Below, piece by piece: positions 1 to 11,139 of a stretch of DNA of 64,000 bases (within the stretch, counting starts at the first letter, position 1; every line of letters begins with the position of its first letter). The notes under the pieces were generated by a model, which was not told the origin of the DNA, searched no databases, and saw only the letters and a program-made list of their open reading frames with translations. The stretch is taken from positions 18,575,001 through 18,639,000 of the forward strand of contig LR990054.1 in the NCBI GenBank assembly GCA_905147135.1. Reading direction: 5' to 3'. This DNA is from Blastobasis lacticolella (taxonomy: Eukaryota > Arthropoda > Insecta > Lepidoptera > Blastobasidae). The position numbers and the translations under genes are program-made.

Positions 1-268
1 TACTAAGTTAACTATACAATTTTGTTTATTATTATAACATTTTACTTTACGTACATCCAAAGGCTTATTACTTCTATTTACTAATGACTTTATGCCAGAG
101 CAGTCCTGTATATTCTGAACAATATTAAAAGATTTACTGTTCAAGTCTAACAGTGGACTGTTATATGCTGCTGATATGATACAGGACGGCTCCTTTGTCT
201 TACATACTAGTTTAAACAGTGACCCTTTTTGTTTATTAACAAATCGGCACTCTGGTCATATCTACCTA
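1..268 (-). other. Open reading frame running off the left edge, unidentified
   Basis: Reading the minus strand from about 268 to base 1 there is an open frame of about 85 codons after a TGA, without a stop before the window edge and without an obvious ATG. It lies directly downstream of the ORF1-like gene at 320-2302 on the same strand, so it could be the beginning of that element's second ORF. The visible residues are rich in Lys, Asn and Cys, and I do not recognise an endonuclease motif in them. The sequence beyond the edge would decide. Confidence 0.25.
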
Positions 269-319
269 CGGTAGGAGAAATCAATAAATTAATATGGTAC
301 GCTTAGTACTGTTACATTG

Positions 320-2302
320 TTACTGGTACATTGTAGCCAGTTTGACTTTGTACCTACGTCGAAGATACATAGTATCTTCTGTTAAAACTACTTTATCTGT
401 AAATTTATTACAGTCAAAAAAGGTAAATGCGTCTTTCTGACTGCAAGTCAAATTATACATCAAAGTATTCAACATGTGAATACGGTCATTTTCAGTATCA
501 TAAACATTTTTTATGAAGGGAAATGCGCATAATACAATTTTTCCTGCAGACAGTGCTTGCAACGCTTCAAAACCCTTGACTATATCATATTTTCGTACTT
601 TAAGGCTATTACTTATTACAATTATTATATTTACATTTTGATCTATGTGTTCTGAGTATTGTAAGACTTTTTGGATAATACCGCTGTACGACAAATCAGG
701 CATGCAATAATTGATTACTTTGGAATTCGTACAGTCGTTTAGTAACACGCCCATATTTTTGCCTATTCGATCTGAAAAAACTAGAGTCCTCTGTGTCTGC
801 ACATTAGTTCGCAATGTTTGCGTCGGCTTCGCGCTAGCAGGCCTGCTGGGTTTGCCGGGGATCGTGACGGTGGCGGCCACGGGCACTCCGGCGGCGACGG
901 AGGTGGCCCCGGGCGCCGCTGTATCGGCCGCGGGTTCGCAGGCGGTGGCCACGCTCGGCCGAACGGCGCGAGGCGGCGGCACTCTAGGCGCGGCGCGCGG
1001 TGCCACCCGCGGGGCCGGTACCGGCTCGAGGATAGCGTGCTCGGTGGTGATGGCTACCGCGGGCTGGATGTAGGCCGCGGGGGCCGTAGAGCGCGTCGAT
1101 CTCCTTGCTATGGTGGCATAGGAGGTGGCCGCAACGGCCGGTGCGGCTGTGGCCTTGAATGGCCCGTCGACCGCGCCCGTTGACTTAGGGCGCGTCGTAC
1201 TCCTCGCAGCGGCGGCATAAGATGTGGCCGCGACGGCCGGAGCGGCTGACGCTTTGTGGGGCCCGACGACCGCAGGTACGATGTGAGCCGCGGTGGAAGA
1301 CGTGGACACGAAGGCTGGGGAGGCCACGGCCTTACACCCGGCGACCGCGGGCTCGACGTTAACCGCGTGCGCCTCGGGGGCGACGACAGTGTTTTGCGGC
1401 CGGGGCGCGGGGCGCTGAAGCTGCGAGGCGACACACTCACATTCCCCTTCTTTGGCAGCCATCAGACGTTCGATCATGTCCGAGTTTTCATTCGACAATT
1501 TGACCATTTCAGAGATAGCTTCTCTCCAAGTAATCATTTCATTTTGTGCAATTTTATATTTTCTATTTACTATATTTAAGTCTATTTGCATTTTTTTTAT
1601 TGTATACGTCTCGTGTGTCTCCGTCGTATGGGTTTGTTGCGCACGTACCAATTTTGAATTACATTCTTCATAATTATTTCGTAGCTGATTCGTTGTTTTG
1701 TATAAGTGGTGAATAATTTTGTTTTGCCTTGATGACTTTACTTTATGATATGTCTTTTTTATAATTTTTTTCAATTTAGGTACTCGTTTTGATTTTTTAT
1801 TTCTATTTATGTTAAGTGAAGATGACGTGGATGTGGTCTCATTCCAGGAATTACAAGGGTCACAAGTGTTTCCAGACACTGTTTGATGATCATATTCTGG
1901 TTCTACTAGTTCATCATACAGACACTGGGATATTTGTTGTGGGTCGCAAGACCGTCGCTGCTCATATTTTGTTATGACATTGTGAGCCTCGCTCAGAGCT
2001 AGCTCAAGTTCCGAGATTCTGCTCAAGGCACATGTGTAGTTCCTGTGACAGGTCTGCTGCTCTGCTAGTACGTTGCGTATCTCGTCTCTGTCCCTGGTTA
2101 CTTCCAAGTACTCTTTATGCATAGAAGCAAGCTCACTCTTTAAATGAGTGTTAGTGCCAATGACGCTTTGGATCTCTTGTTCTGCGTCTATGCGTTCCTC
2201 CAACAGCTGGTCGCAGAGAGTTTTGGAGCATTTCAGCTCGTCCAGCGCTAGCTGCAGCTTGCATTCGATCTCCTCGCAGGCAGCGCGTCGTGTCTTCACC
2301 AT
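320..2302 (-). CDS. LINE ORF1-like protein: coiled coil, Ala/Pro-rich linker, SGNH-like C-terminus
   Basis: A 660-residue intact frame with a real ATG (2300-2302). Residues 1-110 are heptad-rich (coiled coil). Residues 165-210 are very basic (KKSKRVPKLKKIIKK). Residues 300-500 are an Ala/Pro/Thr-rich low-complexity linker in which a segment containing AAPAVAATSYA is repeated. The last 150 residues look like the SGNH-hydrolase-like end of some lepidopteran LINE ORF1 proteins: a start near LVFSDRIGKNMG, then a hydrophobic strand (NIIIVISNS), then a strand near KIVLCAFPFI. I see no catalytic proof of esterase activity. Such ORF1 proteins bind element RNA. Bases 830-1430, coding the linker, are extremely GC- and CpG-rich in AT-rich surroundings. 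A host gene remains possible; the family call is from memory. Confidence 0.5.
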   Translation of the reverse strand: MVKTRRAACEEIECKLQLALDELKCSKTLCDQLLEERIDAEQEIQSVIGTNTHLKSELASMHKEYLEVTRDRDEIRNVLAEQQTCHRNYTCALSRISELELALSEAHNVITKYEQRRSCDPQQISQCLYDELVEPEYDHQTVSGNTCDPCNSWNETTSTSSSLNINRNKKSKRVPKLKKIIKKTYHKVKSSRQNKIIHHLYKTTNQLRNNYEECNSKLVRAQQTHTTETHETYTIKKMQIDLNIVNRKYKIAQNEMITWREAISEMVKLSNENSDMIERLMAAKEGECECVASQLQRPAPRPQNTVVAPEAHAVNVEPAVAGCKAVASPAFVSTSSTAAHIVPAVVGPHKASAAPAVAATSYAAAARSTTRPKSTGAVDGPFKATAAPAVAATSYATIARRSTRSTAPAAYIQPAVAITTEHAILEPVPAPRVAPRAAPRVPPPRAVRPSVATACEPAADTAAPGATSVAAGVPVAATVTIPGKPSRPASAKPTQTLRTNVQTQRTLVFSDRIGKNMGVLLNDCTNSKVINYCMPDLSYSGIIQKVLQYSEHIDQNVNIIIVISNSLKVRKYDIVKGFEALQALSAGKIVLCAFPFIKNVYDTENDRIHMLNTLMYNLTCSQKDAFTFFDCNKFTDKVVLTEDTMYLRRRYKVKLATMYQ

Positions 2303-2339
2303 ATTTGAATGTAGTCGTCTATACTGGTCGGCCTGAAAC

Positions 2340-4200
2340 TGACAACAAACCGAGACAGCGGAAATTCCAACACGAATATTAGGTATTAGGGAGGAATGCG
2401 CGAAGCTACCTTTAATAATTAATCAATTAATACCTATAAAATGGCAAACAAACAATATAATGCGAATCTAGCTATCTACTTTACAAAATATAATATAATT
2501 ATGGCAAAGCCCCCCACTATTGTGGAGAAGGTTCTAGTCATGTAATTATTTACCAACTAACTGGCAAACAAACAGTAATATAGCCTGTTAACTATCTACC
2601 TACCTAACAAAATATTATATGTTATTTCAAAGCTCGTTGTTACTGATATTAATATGGCCAATCTATGACTTAGTACCTACGAACTATAGTCAACAACAGC
2701 AATACAATTTGCTAATTTAGCTGAGCAATCCCCAATTTATTGGCCTATCTAATATCTATCTATAAGCAGACAATGAAAGAGTAGTTTTATGAGGTAGGGT
2801 AAATCCAATTTAGGAGACCCTATTACCACACTATTCTACTAACAACTAGTAATACCTACAAATATTAGGTATCTGTAATCAGTGAATCACTTATCGGTCT
2901 ACACCCAGGTACCCACTTTACAACGCAAATGGCATAAAAAATAGAAAAAGTAAAGTAAGATAAGTACAGCGGAAAAGCTAAACAGGGGAAAGATAGACGT
3001 TATATAATGAATTAAAGTTAAAGTTAGTTGAGAGGTCTTAGAATGAAGGGGAAAAAATAAAAGAGGTTGGTACCTGTTTAGTACCTACCCTGTACCTAAA
3101 GCAAATTTGCAAAACGGCGGACGCACACACCCACCGTAGAGAAATAATGTGTGTGTCTTGCTCCGTGCTCGTATTGATGCGATATTGTTATTTTTGCGCA
3201 GTCTGTGTTAGTGCTGTCTGAGGTCAATGTTTTTTGTCTTCTACTTCGCTTCCACTAATTGTCAAGCGAAGAGAGACGGTAAACTGGACCTAGTGAGTGG
3301 GTAAACGTTGTTCACTGGATAATGTGAACGCTGTGCAGTTTATAATTGCGTGTTTTGTGTTTAATAAGTGTTTATAAGTAGGCAAAACAAACATAACATT
3401 TCAATACGCAGGCGAATACGTCCACAGTCAAATTCGTGGGGTTACCACCAGCGACTACCTACGTAAATAAAGTAGGTAAGTAGCTATGTATCTATTTACT
3501 CGGAACTTTCTATATGTATGTACTTTGGTACTTTACACATAAATATTAATTGAAAATAATAATAGGGGTCAAGTTGCACCAACTTCCTATGTCACTGTAG
3601 TAGGTTCGTACCTATCTGACAAAAGATTAAAGCAGGAGTAGGTAACCTGTTTACTTATTTATTATAATGTTATATTCAACCATGTTAAGTTTACTATGAA
3701 CAAGATCTATGTTCCGACAAGATGCGTTCTCTTCTTTGTTATCAGTCCCGGGTCAACGACCGCGGCTTTGCAATCTGTTAGATACCTACGAGTGCAACAC
3801 CTATCGCACAGGTACTCACTCACCGGTAGTAATAACAATCAATCAAGAATGAATACGTTTAATAGGTACGTAGGTGTAGAAAGATAGTTGCAATCTGTTT
3901 TGAAAATTATATAAGTCCTTAACAAAATTACCTATTCGAAATATTTTACAACGTAAATCGAATATGTGCGTGAAAGTTAATAAAAATATGAAAACAAAAC
4001 AATACTCGCCTTTTTTGTAGTCCTCTGATTTCGGTCGAACAAAGGCAACCGTTACAACTTTAGTGTAGTTGTAATAACTTATTTGCCACGAACACTGGCA
4101 CCACAGAAATCGTAATACTTATTTATTATTATAAACTGTCACAAATTAATTGCTAGTTGAAACTTAATAACAATTATAACTATTTTTAAAACAAATTAAT
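2340..4200. other. AT-rich interval without a recognisable gene
   Basis: No frame in this stretch looks like a protein. It contains many GTAGGTACCTA-type strings typical of lepidopteran intergenic DNA. Bases 3110-3400 are less AT-rich and end in a segment resembling the 5' end of an insect transcript, but I see no promoter motif or coding exon that would support that. Confidence 0.5.
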
Positions 4201-4264
4201 TGACGAGTACACAATTTAACGTCTTAACCCGGGTATTTCCAACTACCCTCCTTCCTTATCCGAT

Positions 4265-4617
4265 AGTCGCGCGTAGTATTGCACCCACTCCACACGGCTT
4301 TATGCGCAAGCCTTCTACTGTAACTAACCTGACGGAATTCGTGGACTCTATTGCCGGCTTTATGGACGAGGGACATCAGGTTCCAAAGGAACTTTCTCCC
4401 ACGCACACTAAGGTTGTGGAATGAACTACCTGGAGAGGTTTTCCCTGGAGAGTACAACATGGAGTTCTTCAAGAAAGATGTTAAAAGGTTTTTACGGGGT
4501 CGGCAACGCGTGGGTGATGCCCCTGGTATTGCAAACGTCCATAGGCTGCGGTGACTGCTTACCATCAGGCAGGCCGCAAGCTTGTTTGCCACATTAGTGG
4601 TATAAAAAAAAAAAAAG
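4265..4617 (+). pseudogene. 3' end of a LINE: RT C-terminus plus 3' UTR
   Basis: Bases about 4351-4554 encode the typical end of a lepidopteran jockey/CR1-group reverse transcriptase: NFLPRTLRLWNELPGEVF followed by FKKDVKRFLRGRQR, then a stop. The same frame can be followed upstream to about 4265 with two stops. Downstream, 4551-4617 is the characteristic 3' UTR with a CATCAGGCAGGCCGCAAGC-type string, ending GGTATAAAAAAAAAAAA. The piece is a 5'-truncated dead copy. A related 3' end lies at 13488-13645. Confidence 0.7.
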
Positions 4618-5165
4618 AGCTGGACGCCTTGTACACCGACTACTCTAAATATTTTGACCGATTAAATCATACAACCATTTTATATAAACTGGAGCAGGTC
4701 GGTGTACATGGTGATCTTCTTCGTTGGTTCGAGTTCCTCGGAACAGGAGCCAGGCTGTTCGAGTAGGGTGTTATCACTCACGTTTTGCACCCATCACTTT
4801 CGGGGTACCTCAGGGCTCCCACCTGGGTTCTCTTATTTTAAATATTTGTTTATTTGATTATGTACCGTGTCTTGTTTTCGTTATGCGTATTTCCTCATGT
4901 AGGCTGACAACACTAAGCAGGTAAAAGATTTCGGCAAAATTCTGAATTCTAAGTTTTCATGCCCACTATGAATCGATTGTCGCGAAAGCTGGGTTTCATT
5001 TTCAGGAGAGTTAAGCCTGTGAACTCAGCGGCTGGTTTTAAAATACTTTATTTTGCATACGTCAGGAGTATACCGGAGTATGCATCTCCCGTATGATCAC
5101 CGGTCTTCGCTATCCACCGTGCTAGACTGGAGTCCATACAGAAATTCTTCGTTGACTAACTTAAC
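4618..5165 (+). pseudogene. LINE reverse transcriptase relic with frameshifts
   Basis: Directly after the poly(A) of the preceding fragment, three frames in succession give parts of a jockey/CR1-group reverse transcriptase. At 4618-4730: LDALYTDYSKYFDRLNHT (palm motif A region, one D of the catalytic set). At 4724-4850: SQAVRVGCYHSRFAPI and GVPQGS (motif B). At 4926-5160: a thumb-like end with stops (FGKILNSKFSCP, then YRSMHLPY). The YADD/FADD motif C region is lost. At least three frameshifts and several stops show that it is dead. The family is assigned by motif order only. Confidence 0.65.
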
Positions 5166-5395
5166 ATCATATCACACATCACAAAATCTGTTCATTGAAG
5201 CACAGGCCTGGTGGCATATGTGAGACTCCTATATAACATCATTTATTGCGGAGTTCATAGTCCACAACTATGACGTGCAAAATTTATTCAAAATTCCTAG
5301 TTTTGAGAAAAACTTTGTTTTATTTTTTATGTAACTTTTGTTTTGGTACGGAGATAATTCCTATAAGGAGTCTCGGTTTGAAACCTGGCTAATTG

Positions 5396-6973
5396 TTATT
5401 GTATTAAATTAACTTTGAAGCTGTACAGAGCGGCATAGTCGCAAATTGTGACCAAGCTCTTTAAATAAAGATTAAAAAAAAACACTTTTGTTTTGACAAA
5501 AAGAACGGATGAAAGAATGGAACGGAACCGAAATGAAATTACTTTTCTGGTAGAAAAAATCAGTCTATTTAATTTTCTATTCCAAGATTCCACCGCATTA
5601 TTTGTGCGGTGACGTTCTCCAAACACACACCACACTCTTGAAAAATTATTTTTCATCCAGTAGTCTATATGTAATTCTTAAATTTATTTTCGGGTTCACT
5701 GTCACCCATCTCTGCTATAATGTAATTCCAACCATCTTGTATTTTATTTATGGGCAAAAGCGACAGTCTAAGGTAAGGTAAGTCTAAGGTAGCAGGTAAG
5801 TTGTATTATCAATTTCATGCGGATGGATTTATTCATGCCAAGAGATTTAACAAGGCCTTTAAGGCCTTGCCACATACAAAGCTCGGCGCGAGCGCGGCGT
5901 GAGCGCGGTGCGATATTTGCTAGGCAACCATCGCGCGGCGCGATAGTTGCTAGGCAACCATCGCGCGGCGCGTTATTTGCTAGGCAACCATCGCGCCGCG
6001 CGATGGTTGCCTAGCAAATAACGCGCCGCGCTCGCGCCGAGCTTTGTATGTGGCAAGGCCTTATTAGCTTTCGTCATTGATTTCACAAAATGAAAATAAA
6101 ATAGCAGCCGTTTATTTTAGCTGCAGGAAAGCATGCTGTTAATGCAGAAATCAAAGCCCTTTCAAAATAAACTGTGAATTTAGTAGGGCTCCATTCAGGT
6201 ATCCTTTTTTTAATAAGATCTAATAAAATGCATTACCTTTTCCGTGATAAAAGCGCATAAATGACTGGCAGCACTTTGCTATGATTCCAGTCACTTCCAA
6301 TATCAGCGTGGATTGACAATAATTGTGAAAATGGCGCTGGGCACGCAAAGAATGTCCCGTCAATGAAATAATTGTCGCTTTTTAATTTGCTTCTTGTATC
6401 ATCACGACAAAATACAAGTATTATAATTCTTAAATCGGAGTCAATATAATCAGCAAGCACAAAGTCTTCAAATGGTACTGGAATTTGTAATTCTTGAACG
6501 GTCTTGTAAGACACCTTTTTAACATTTAGAGCTTTGTTACGACGTCTGTACATGGAAGATTTTTATAGGTGTATTGTGGCATTGGTTTACCAACTAATGG
6601 AATTCCTTGGTCAATTAAAGAATTTATTCCGTTATTGAAAGCTTTGGGTATTGTTATTTTGCCCATTGCAGCTTGATCGAAACTACGACTCATTGCAACT
6701 TCTATTGCGGATTGGTTACTGTCGGAAATACATTGAGAAGAGTGTTCAATTGTTCTCGCTATGGTGTTATCCTAAGAAGAAATTTCAAATAAGTATCAAA
6801 AATACAGTAGACACAATAAATGTACTTACGCCAACTACCGACCTAAAGCCTCTGGTAAAGTGATGGAAACTTACCGGGTATACTGTTATCGAGCCTTTGC
6901 ATTTTGTCTTGTGGCGCTTGTTGCATTTCCACAACGTATTAATATTCTTGTAAACTATCTGCCTAGTGTGCAA
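5396..6973 (-). pseudogene. MULE-type transposase gene with FLYWCH finger, spliced, degraded
   Basis: Three minus-strand pieces form one gene model. Piece 1 (6875-6973) has a FLYWCH-like zinc finger core, LWKCNKRHKTKCKGSITV, ending at a donor GTAAGT (6874 downwards). Intron 1 (6772-6874, 103 bp) ends in TTTCTTCTTAG. Piece 2 (6237-6771) completes the finger (EHSSQC) and enters a MULE/DDE transposase domain. It includes FIDGTFFACPAPFSQLLSIH, whose Asp is the expected first catalytic acid, and stops at a second donor (GTAATG at 6231-6236). Piece 3 (5396-5690) has the C-terminal RTNNAVESWNRKLN motif seen in this family. A one-base frameshift near 6555 and a TGA upstream of the finger suggest decay. 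The foldback element at 5861-6062 lies in intron 2. A domesticated host FLYWCH gene is an alternative. Confidence 0.55.
5861..6062. mobile_element. Foldback MITE with long inverted repeats
   Basis: The left end AAGGCCTTGCCACATACAAA and the right end are exact reverse complements, and complementarity continues through GCTCGGCGCGAGCGCGGCG, so most of the 202 bp can fold on itself. The left half contains three tandem copies of a unit of about 33 bp with the core TTGCTAGGCAACCATCGCGC. Flanks are TTAA on the left and TTAT on the right of the GGCC core, so a TTAA-type target is possible but not certain. No protein is encoded. It sits in an intron of the MULE relic. Confidence 0.75.
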
Positions 6974-7149
6974 TTTTCAAATGATGTTCTCCAGTTTTCC
7001 AGTCGCAGTGAAGGATCAAATACACACACTGTATACACAAACACACACCATACAGAGTCAGTGGGAGAAAGACAAATAAATGGGCGCATGTATCTACCTA
7101 TGTATTTAAAAGCTTTTTTTTTCTCTTTTGTCATTAGGTTAAAATACTG

Positions 7150-7446
7150 ATAGATGGTTTGATACTAAACATTTTAAACCGCAGTTTTGTTATTGGCATT
7201 GCAACTTTGAATTGTATAGTTATAACTAAATTTCATTGCTGTAAAACTGTATGGAAACAAATAAATTGGTTAGATAAAGTTGGATAAAGTAGATGCGCGT
7301 TCTAATACTTTAGTTTTATGAAACGTGCCCGAACATACCCGAAGTTGGATATCTCCCGGTTCAGCATCTCAATGTCATCTCAATGATACTAATTTCCGTG
7401 CGTACCGTGTACGAGTGCAAACGGAAAAAGTAAGACATTTCCTTAG
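7150..7446. other. AT-rich interval without a recognisable gene
   Basis: I see no protein or structured element here, only the upstream side of the exon-like segment that begins at 7447. The stretch just before it ends in a plausible splice acceptor (CATTTCCTTAG). Confidence 0.4.
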
Positions 7447-7659
7447 GAAGGAGTCGAGCCGGTATATGCCGAGACGACCCCACTACCTGGCTCAGACTTC
7501 CGAGGAAACGACGAAAGATATTTCCAGCGCATCAACAGAGCCTGGCCCACAATGACCCAGCATTGCCCTGATTCCATCCCCGCGGATCCGAGTGATGACG
7601 ATTGCGCCAGGATATTACTGGGACCAGAAAAAGGGGAAACAAAAGAAATGATAAAATAA
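7447..7659 (+). CDS. Candidate 3'-terminal exon of an unidentified gene
   Basis: After a polypyrimidine-AG acceptor (ACATTTCCTTAG, ending 7446) one frame stays open for 70 codons to a TAA at 7657-7659. It has a balanced amino-acid composition and an acidic middle (DSIPADPSDDDCARILLGP). A polyadenylation signal AATAAA follows near 7743. GC content is higher than in the flanks, as in lepidopteran coding exons. I do not recognise the protein, and no upstream exon can be matched to it. It could be an exon relic or a piece of an element. Confidence 0.3.
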   Translation, partial: EGVEPVYAETTPLPGSDFRGNDERYFQRINRAWPTMTQHCPDSIPADPSDDDCARILLGPEKGETKEMIK

Positions 7660-7990
7660 AATAAGTCCTAACACTTAGTTTTATTAGTATTACCAACAAT
7701 ATATGGGCTTTGTAGTATAAAACTTGTAAACTAATTGCCGGAAATAAACGTTATATTGTTATTATAACATTAGTATCTAGATCACAAAATAAGACCGAGC
7801 GGGACTCGCGCCTGCGTGATCTGGAAAATATCTATAGTTATAATAGATGCATTCACAACGAAATAAAATAGGTACACAAAACAAAGAAACTATATTGTTA
7901 TGGTAACGACTGTTTTGTCACTTCAATAGCAACCGTTTGTCGTTACAGCCGTAATCCTTGCCGGCTGTGCGCTGTCCAGTCTAAGACAGC

Positions 7991-8187
7991 TCTAAAATAA
8001 ATAAATAAAATAAATAATAAATATTCGTGGACAAATTCACATAGCGCCATCTAGCCCCAAACTAAGCAATGCTTGTACTATGGTATTTCAATTTCTGCCC
8101 GGCCGGGAATCGAACCCGGGACCTCTTGCGTGGGTTGATGGCAGATTGACCGTGGCAGATGTTGACCATTGAACCACTCAGGTCGTC
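7991..8187 (-). mobile_element. tRNA-derived SINE
   Basis: On the minus strand the head (8187 to about 8099) carries RNA polymerase III boxes: A box TGGTTCAATGG and B box GGTTCGATTCC, inside a region resembling a tRNA (CCGGGTTCGATTCCCGG). A short body follows containing GGGGCTAGATGGCGC and an AT-rich tail of TATTTA repeats. It cannot be a functional tRNA because the anticodon arm is replaced by extra sequence. Confidence 0.7.
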
Positions 8188-8188
8188 A

Positions 8189-8412
8189 AAAAGTACAAGG
8201 GTATTTTTTGTATGGCCCCCAGAATATACAATAAGATACCTAAACAGATGAGAGATTTAGATATGATGAAGTTCAAACATCTCTTTAAAATATTGGCTGT
8301 AAAATGCTATTATCGATGTTACGAATTCCTAAATGATACTATGTAGTTTATATAAATGTAGTAATGTATTATAATATAAAATGTTAATGTTGACATGCAG
8401 GTATTAGTAATA
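8189..8412 (+). pseudogene. Short plus-strand LINE 3' fragment
   Basis: Bases 8190-8345 encode the last 51 residues of a LINE reverse transcriptase of the same general type as those at 8699 and 45993. It contains RIYNKIPKQMRDLDMMKFKH and ends with a stop after FLNDTM. An AT-rich 3' UTR follows and meets, tail to tail, the 3' end of the minus-strand LINE at 8413. All upstream coding is missing. Confidence 0.55.
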
Positions 8413-11130
8413 TTCATATTCATATTCATATTTCTTTATTAGTATTGTTCATACATTGTCAAAAATTCAGTATCTAGGTATACATTATGTCCTAACTAAC
8501 AATGCATATATATTGAGTATTTACATCAATAATAAATAGTATCACAGTCAATAGAATTAATAATAGAATTGAAATTGTCACCTTTAGATATTAATTGAGT
8601 ATCAATAGTCATCTTAACATGTCACATTACAAAATTAATGAAATGTCAAATTAAAAATTATATTATTATAACATTAAAATAAATCGATATATTTTAGTTC
8701 ACTCGTCAAGGAACTCACTAATAGAATAATATGCTTTTTGAATAAGCATCGCTTTTAATTGTTTTATAAAACAGTACTCTGTCTTTGCTAGGTGTATATC
8801 CTTAGGCAATTTATTATAAATTCTCGAAGCCATCACGCGCAGAGATTGGCTAGTTTTTTGTAGCCGATGCGCTGGCAACGGGAGGTCAAGACTTGCGCAT
8901 TATCTGCCGAGAATTCAGATAGATGCCTCCTCGCATATTTCGCCACTTCCAGGATGTAAAGTGACGGCAGTGTCAGGATCTTAAGATTCATAAAAAGCTG
9001 TTTTGCCGGCGTATCTGGTGGGACGCGGGACAGAACACGCACAACCTTTTTCTGAATTATAAATGGGCGATTTCTGTCAGCAGCCAACCCCCAGAGATCA
9101 ATGCCATAAGTTAGGTTCGAATTAAAATACCCATAGTACGCTGTCAGTAGGTTTTTTTCTGAAAGAGTATTTGAGAGCCTGATAATAGCATAAAAAGCAG
9201 AGTTTAACTTAGCACAGACTCTGTCGATGTGCTCCTGCCACCGCAGGCCTCCATCAATCTCAAATCCCACGAATCGAGAACTGTTAACAACAGGAATTGG
9301 GATTCCACCCACATCAACGGACAGAGTCGGTGTGAGACTGCCCCTCAGACTAAATTCCACGAGGTAAGTTTTCTCGACATTCAGTTGCATACCGTTGACA
9401 TAAAACCATTCAGCAATTTGACAAGCAACCTGCTGTATATTACGCTCGAGTTCCTCTCTGTTCTCTCCATTAACTATAGCGCAGATATCATCAGCATACA
9501 ATAAGAAATCTACAATCTTGGAATGGAACGGCAGGTCATTCATCATTATTAAAAATAAACTATTACCCACATTGGACCCTTGCGGAACAGATCTGTCATC
9601 TATGTTATCGGGCTTGGATTTTTCACCACCTACTTCAGTCACCTGTATTCGACTCGACAGAAATGTCGAGAAAAGCTCAAGTGCAACACCACGAACACCG
9701 TAATGCTCGAGTTTAGCCAAGATTAGATCCACGAGGTCAAAGGCGCGCGACAAGTCAAAAAACACCGCCGCCACACATCGCCTGTCCTCCAGGTGATGCA
9801 GCACGGTGCGTTGCAGGTGCCGCGCGGCACCCACGGTGGAGCGTCCAGCCTGGTACGCATACTGCTGCCCACACAGAGAATTGTTACTAGATAGGAAAGA
9901 GCTTAAGCGATTACAGACGCCCATTTCGAACACCTTCGATATCGCCGGGACCAGCGATATGGGCCGATAGTTTTTCAATTCTGTTTTACTACCCTTTCCT
10001 TTGTACACCGGAGATACTCTTATGTGCTTTAATAATGTAGGATATACCCCACACAGAACCTGCAGGATGTTATTTGGTAGTTCATGTAACAGGTTGGTAG
10101 GCATGCCGAATACATCTCTAGTTGTTTTACGCCTAATTTTTAGTATAATATTCTTTATCTCAGGAACAGTAAATGGCAAGAGAAACATGTTTCGATCTAC
10201 TCGAGGTATTCTATTAGCTAATAGCTGCATAGCGAGTGGAATGCTTGGACGAAGCGGAGTGTCACGCACCACCGACAGATAGTACTCGTTGAGAGTTTGT
10301 GCCAACTGCCGGCGGCCGGCGGCACCAGCGGTGCTACCACACACTGCATGCATTAATACGTCCATGGAATCATTTTGTGGGTTTTTGTTCGTTTCCGACT
10401 TTATAAGACTCCACAGAGCTCGGGCAGAGCCTGCACTAGACGACACGCAATTATTTAGGAATTGCCTCCTAGTCCTTGAGAGTAAACCCGAATGTTTAAC
10501 CCTACAATTGAGATAAAATTGTTGTAGCTCATTGTTTTGAGGGTAGTGTTTTATATACAACGATACCAATTGCATAAATTCATTGCTGGACTTTATTTCA
10601 TCGTTGCACCAACGTTGAAACAAAGCCCGGCACTGTATGCTCTTTAAAGGACAGCATTTATAGAATAACTCTATAAATGCATGTAGTATGTCATTAGCAC
10701 TTAACCCGTTTAAGTCATGGGCCATTAATAAAAAATGGCTTAAAGTCGATCGCGAGACGAGCCTTTTATTTAAATGTTTTAAAAGTATAGGTCGTTTAGG
10801 GAATGTAATAACGACACAAACAGCACTGTGATCACTAATGCTTAGATGTCGAGGAAACACTCTCATGTCACTGGGTAGCACATCAGTGTAGCCATGGTCC
10901 AGACAGGTACTGGAGTTACCCTGGATACGTGTCGGAAATTGGACCACTGACTTTAATTTATATAGGTTCAGTAAATCTAATAATTCACACTTCTGTTTTG
11001 ATCTTTTTAGTAAATCAATATTTACATCGCCCATTATTAAAACTTGAACGTCCTCATTAATAATACTATGCAAAAGTAAGCCCAATTGAATTTTTGTAAT
11101 ATGAAATTGAATATCAAATGTAATTTAATT
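8413..11130 (-). CDS. 5'-truncated LINE ORF2 (endonuclease end plus reverse transcriptase)
   Basis: Minus-strand element. The frame from about 11100 to 8833 (750 residues) begins inside the APE-type endonuclease (MGDVNIDLL, then LDHGYTD and SISDHSAV, the catalytic Asp/His region). It continues through reverse transcriptase motifs: YRPISLVPAISKVFE, VFFDLSRAFDLVD (motif A), SVPQGSNVGNSLF (motif B) and LLYADDICAIV (motif C, YADD). A frameshift near 8845 moves the last 48 residues (to a TGA at 8699-8701) into another frame. The 3' UTR (8433-8698) ends in a tail of TATGAA repeats at 8413-8432. The endonuclease N-terminus and ORF1 are missing, as expected for 5' truncation during target-primed insertion. 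Jockey/CR1 group by motif style. Confidence 0.8.
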
Positions 11131-11139
11131 TACCAGGCT

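Noticed and set aside
711..1579. Plus-strand and alternate-frame ORFs across the GC-rich region
   Set aside because: They are by-products of GC-rich, stop-poor sequence opposite a well-formed minus-strand protein and start at non-ATG codons.
8099..8187. A functional tRNA gene
   Set aside because: The A and B boxes are present but the cloverleaf is broken by inserted sequence and the piece continues into a SINE body and tail.
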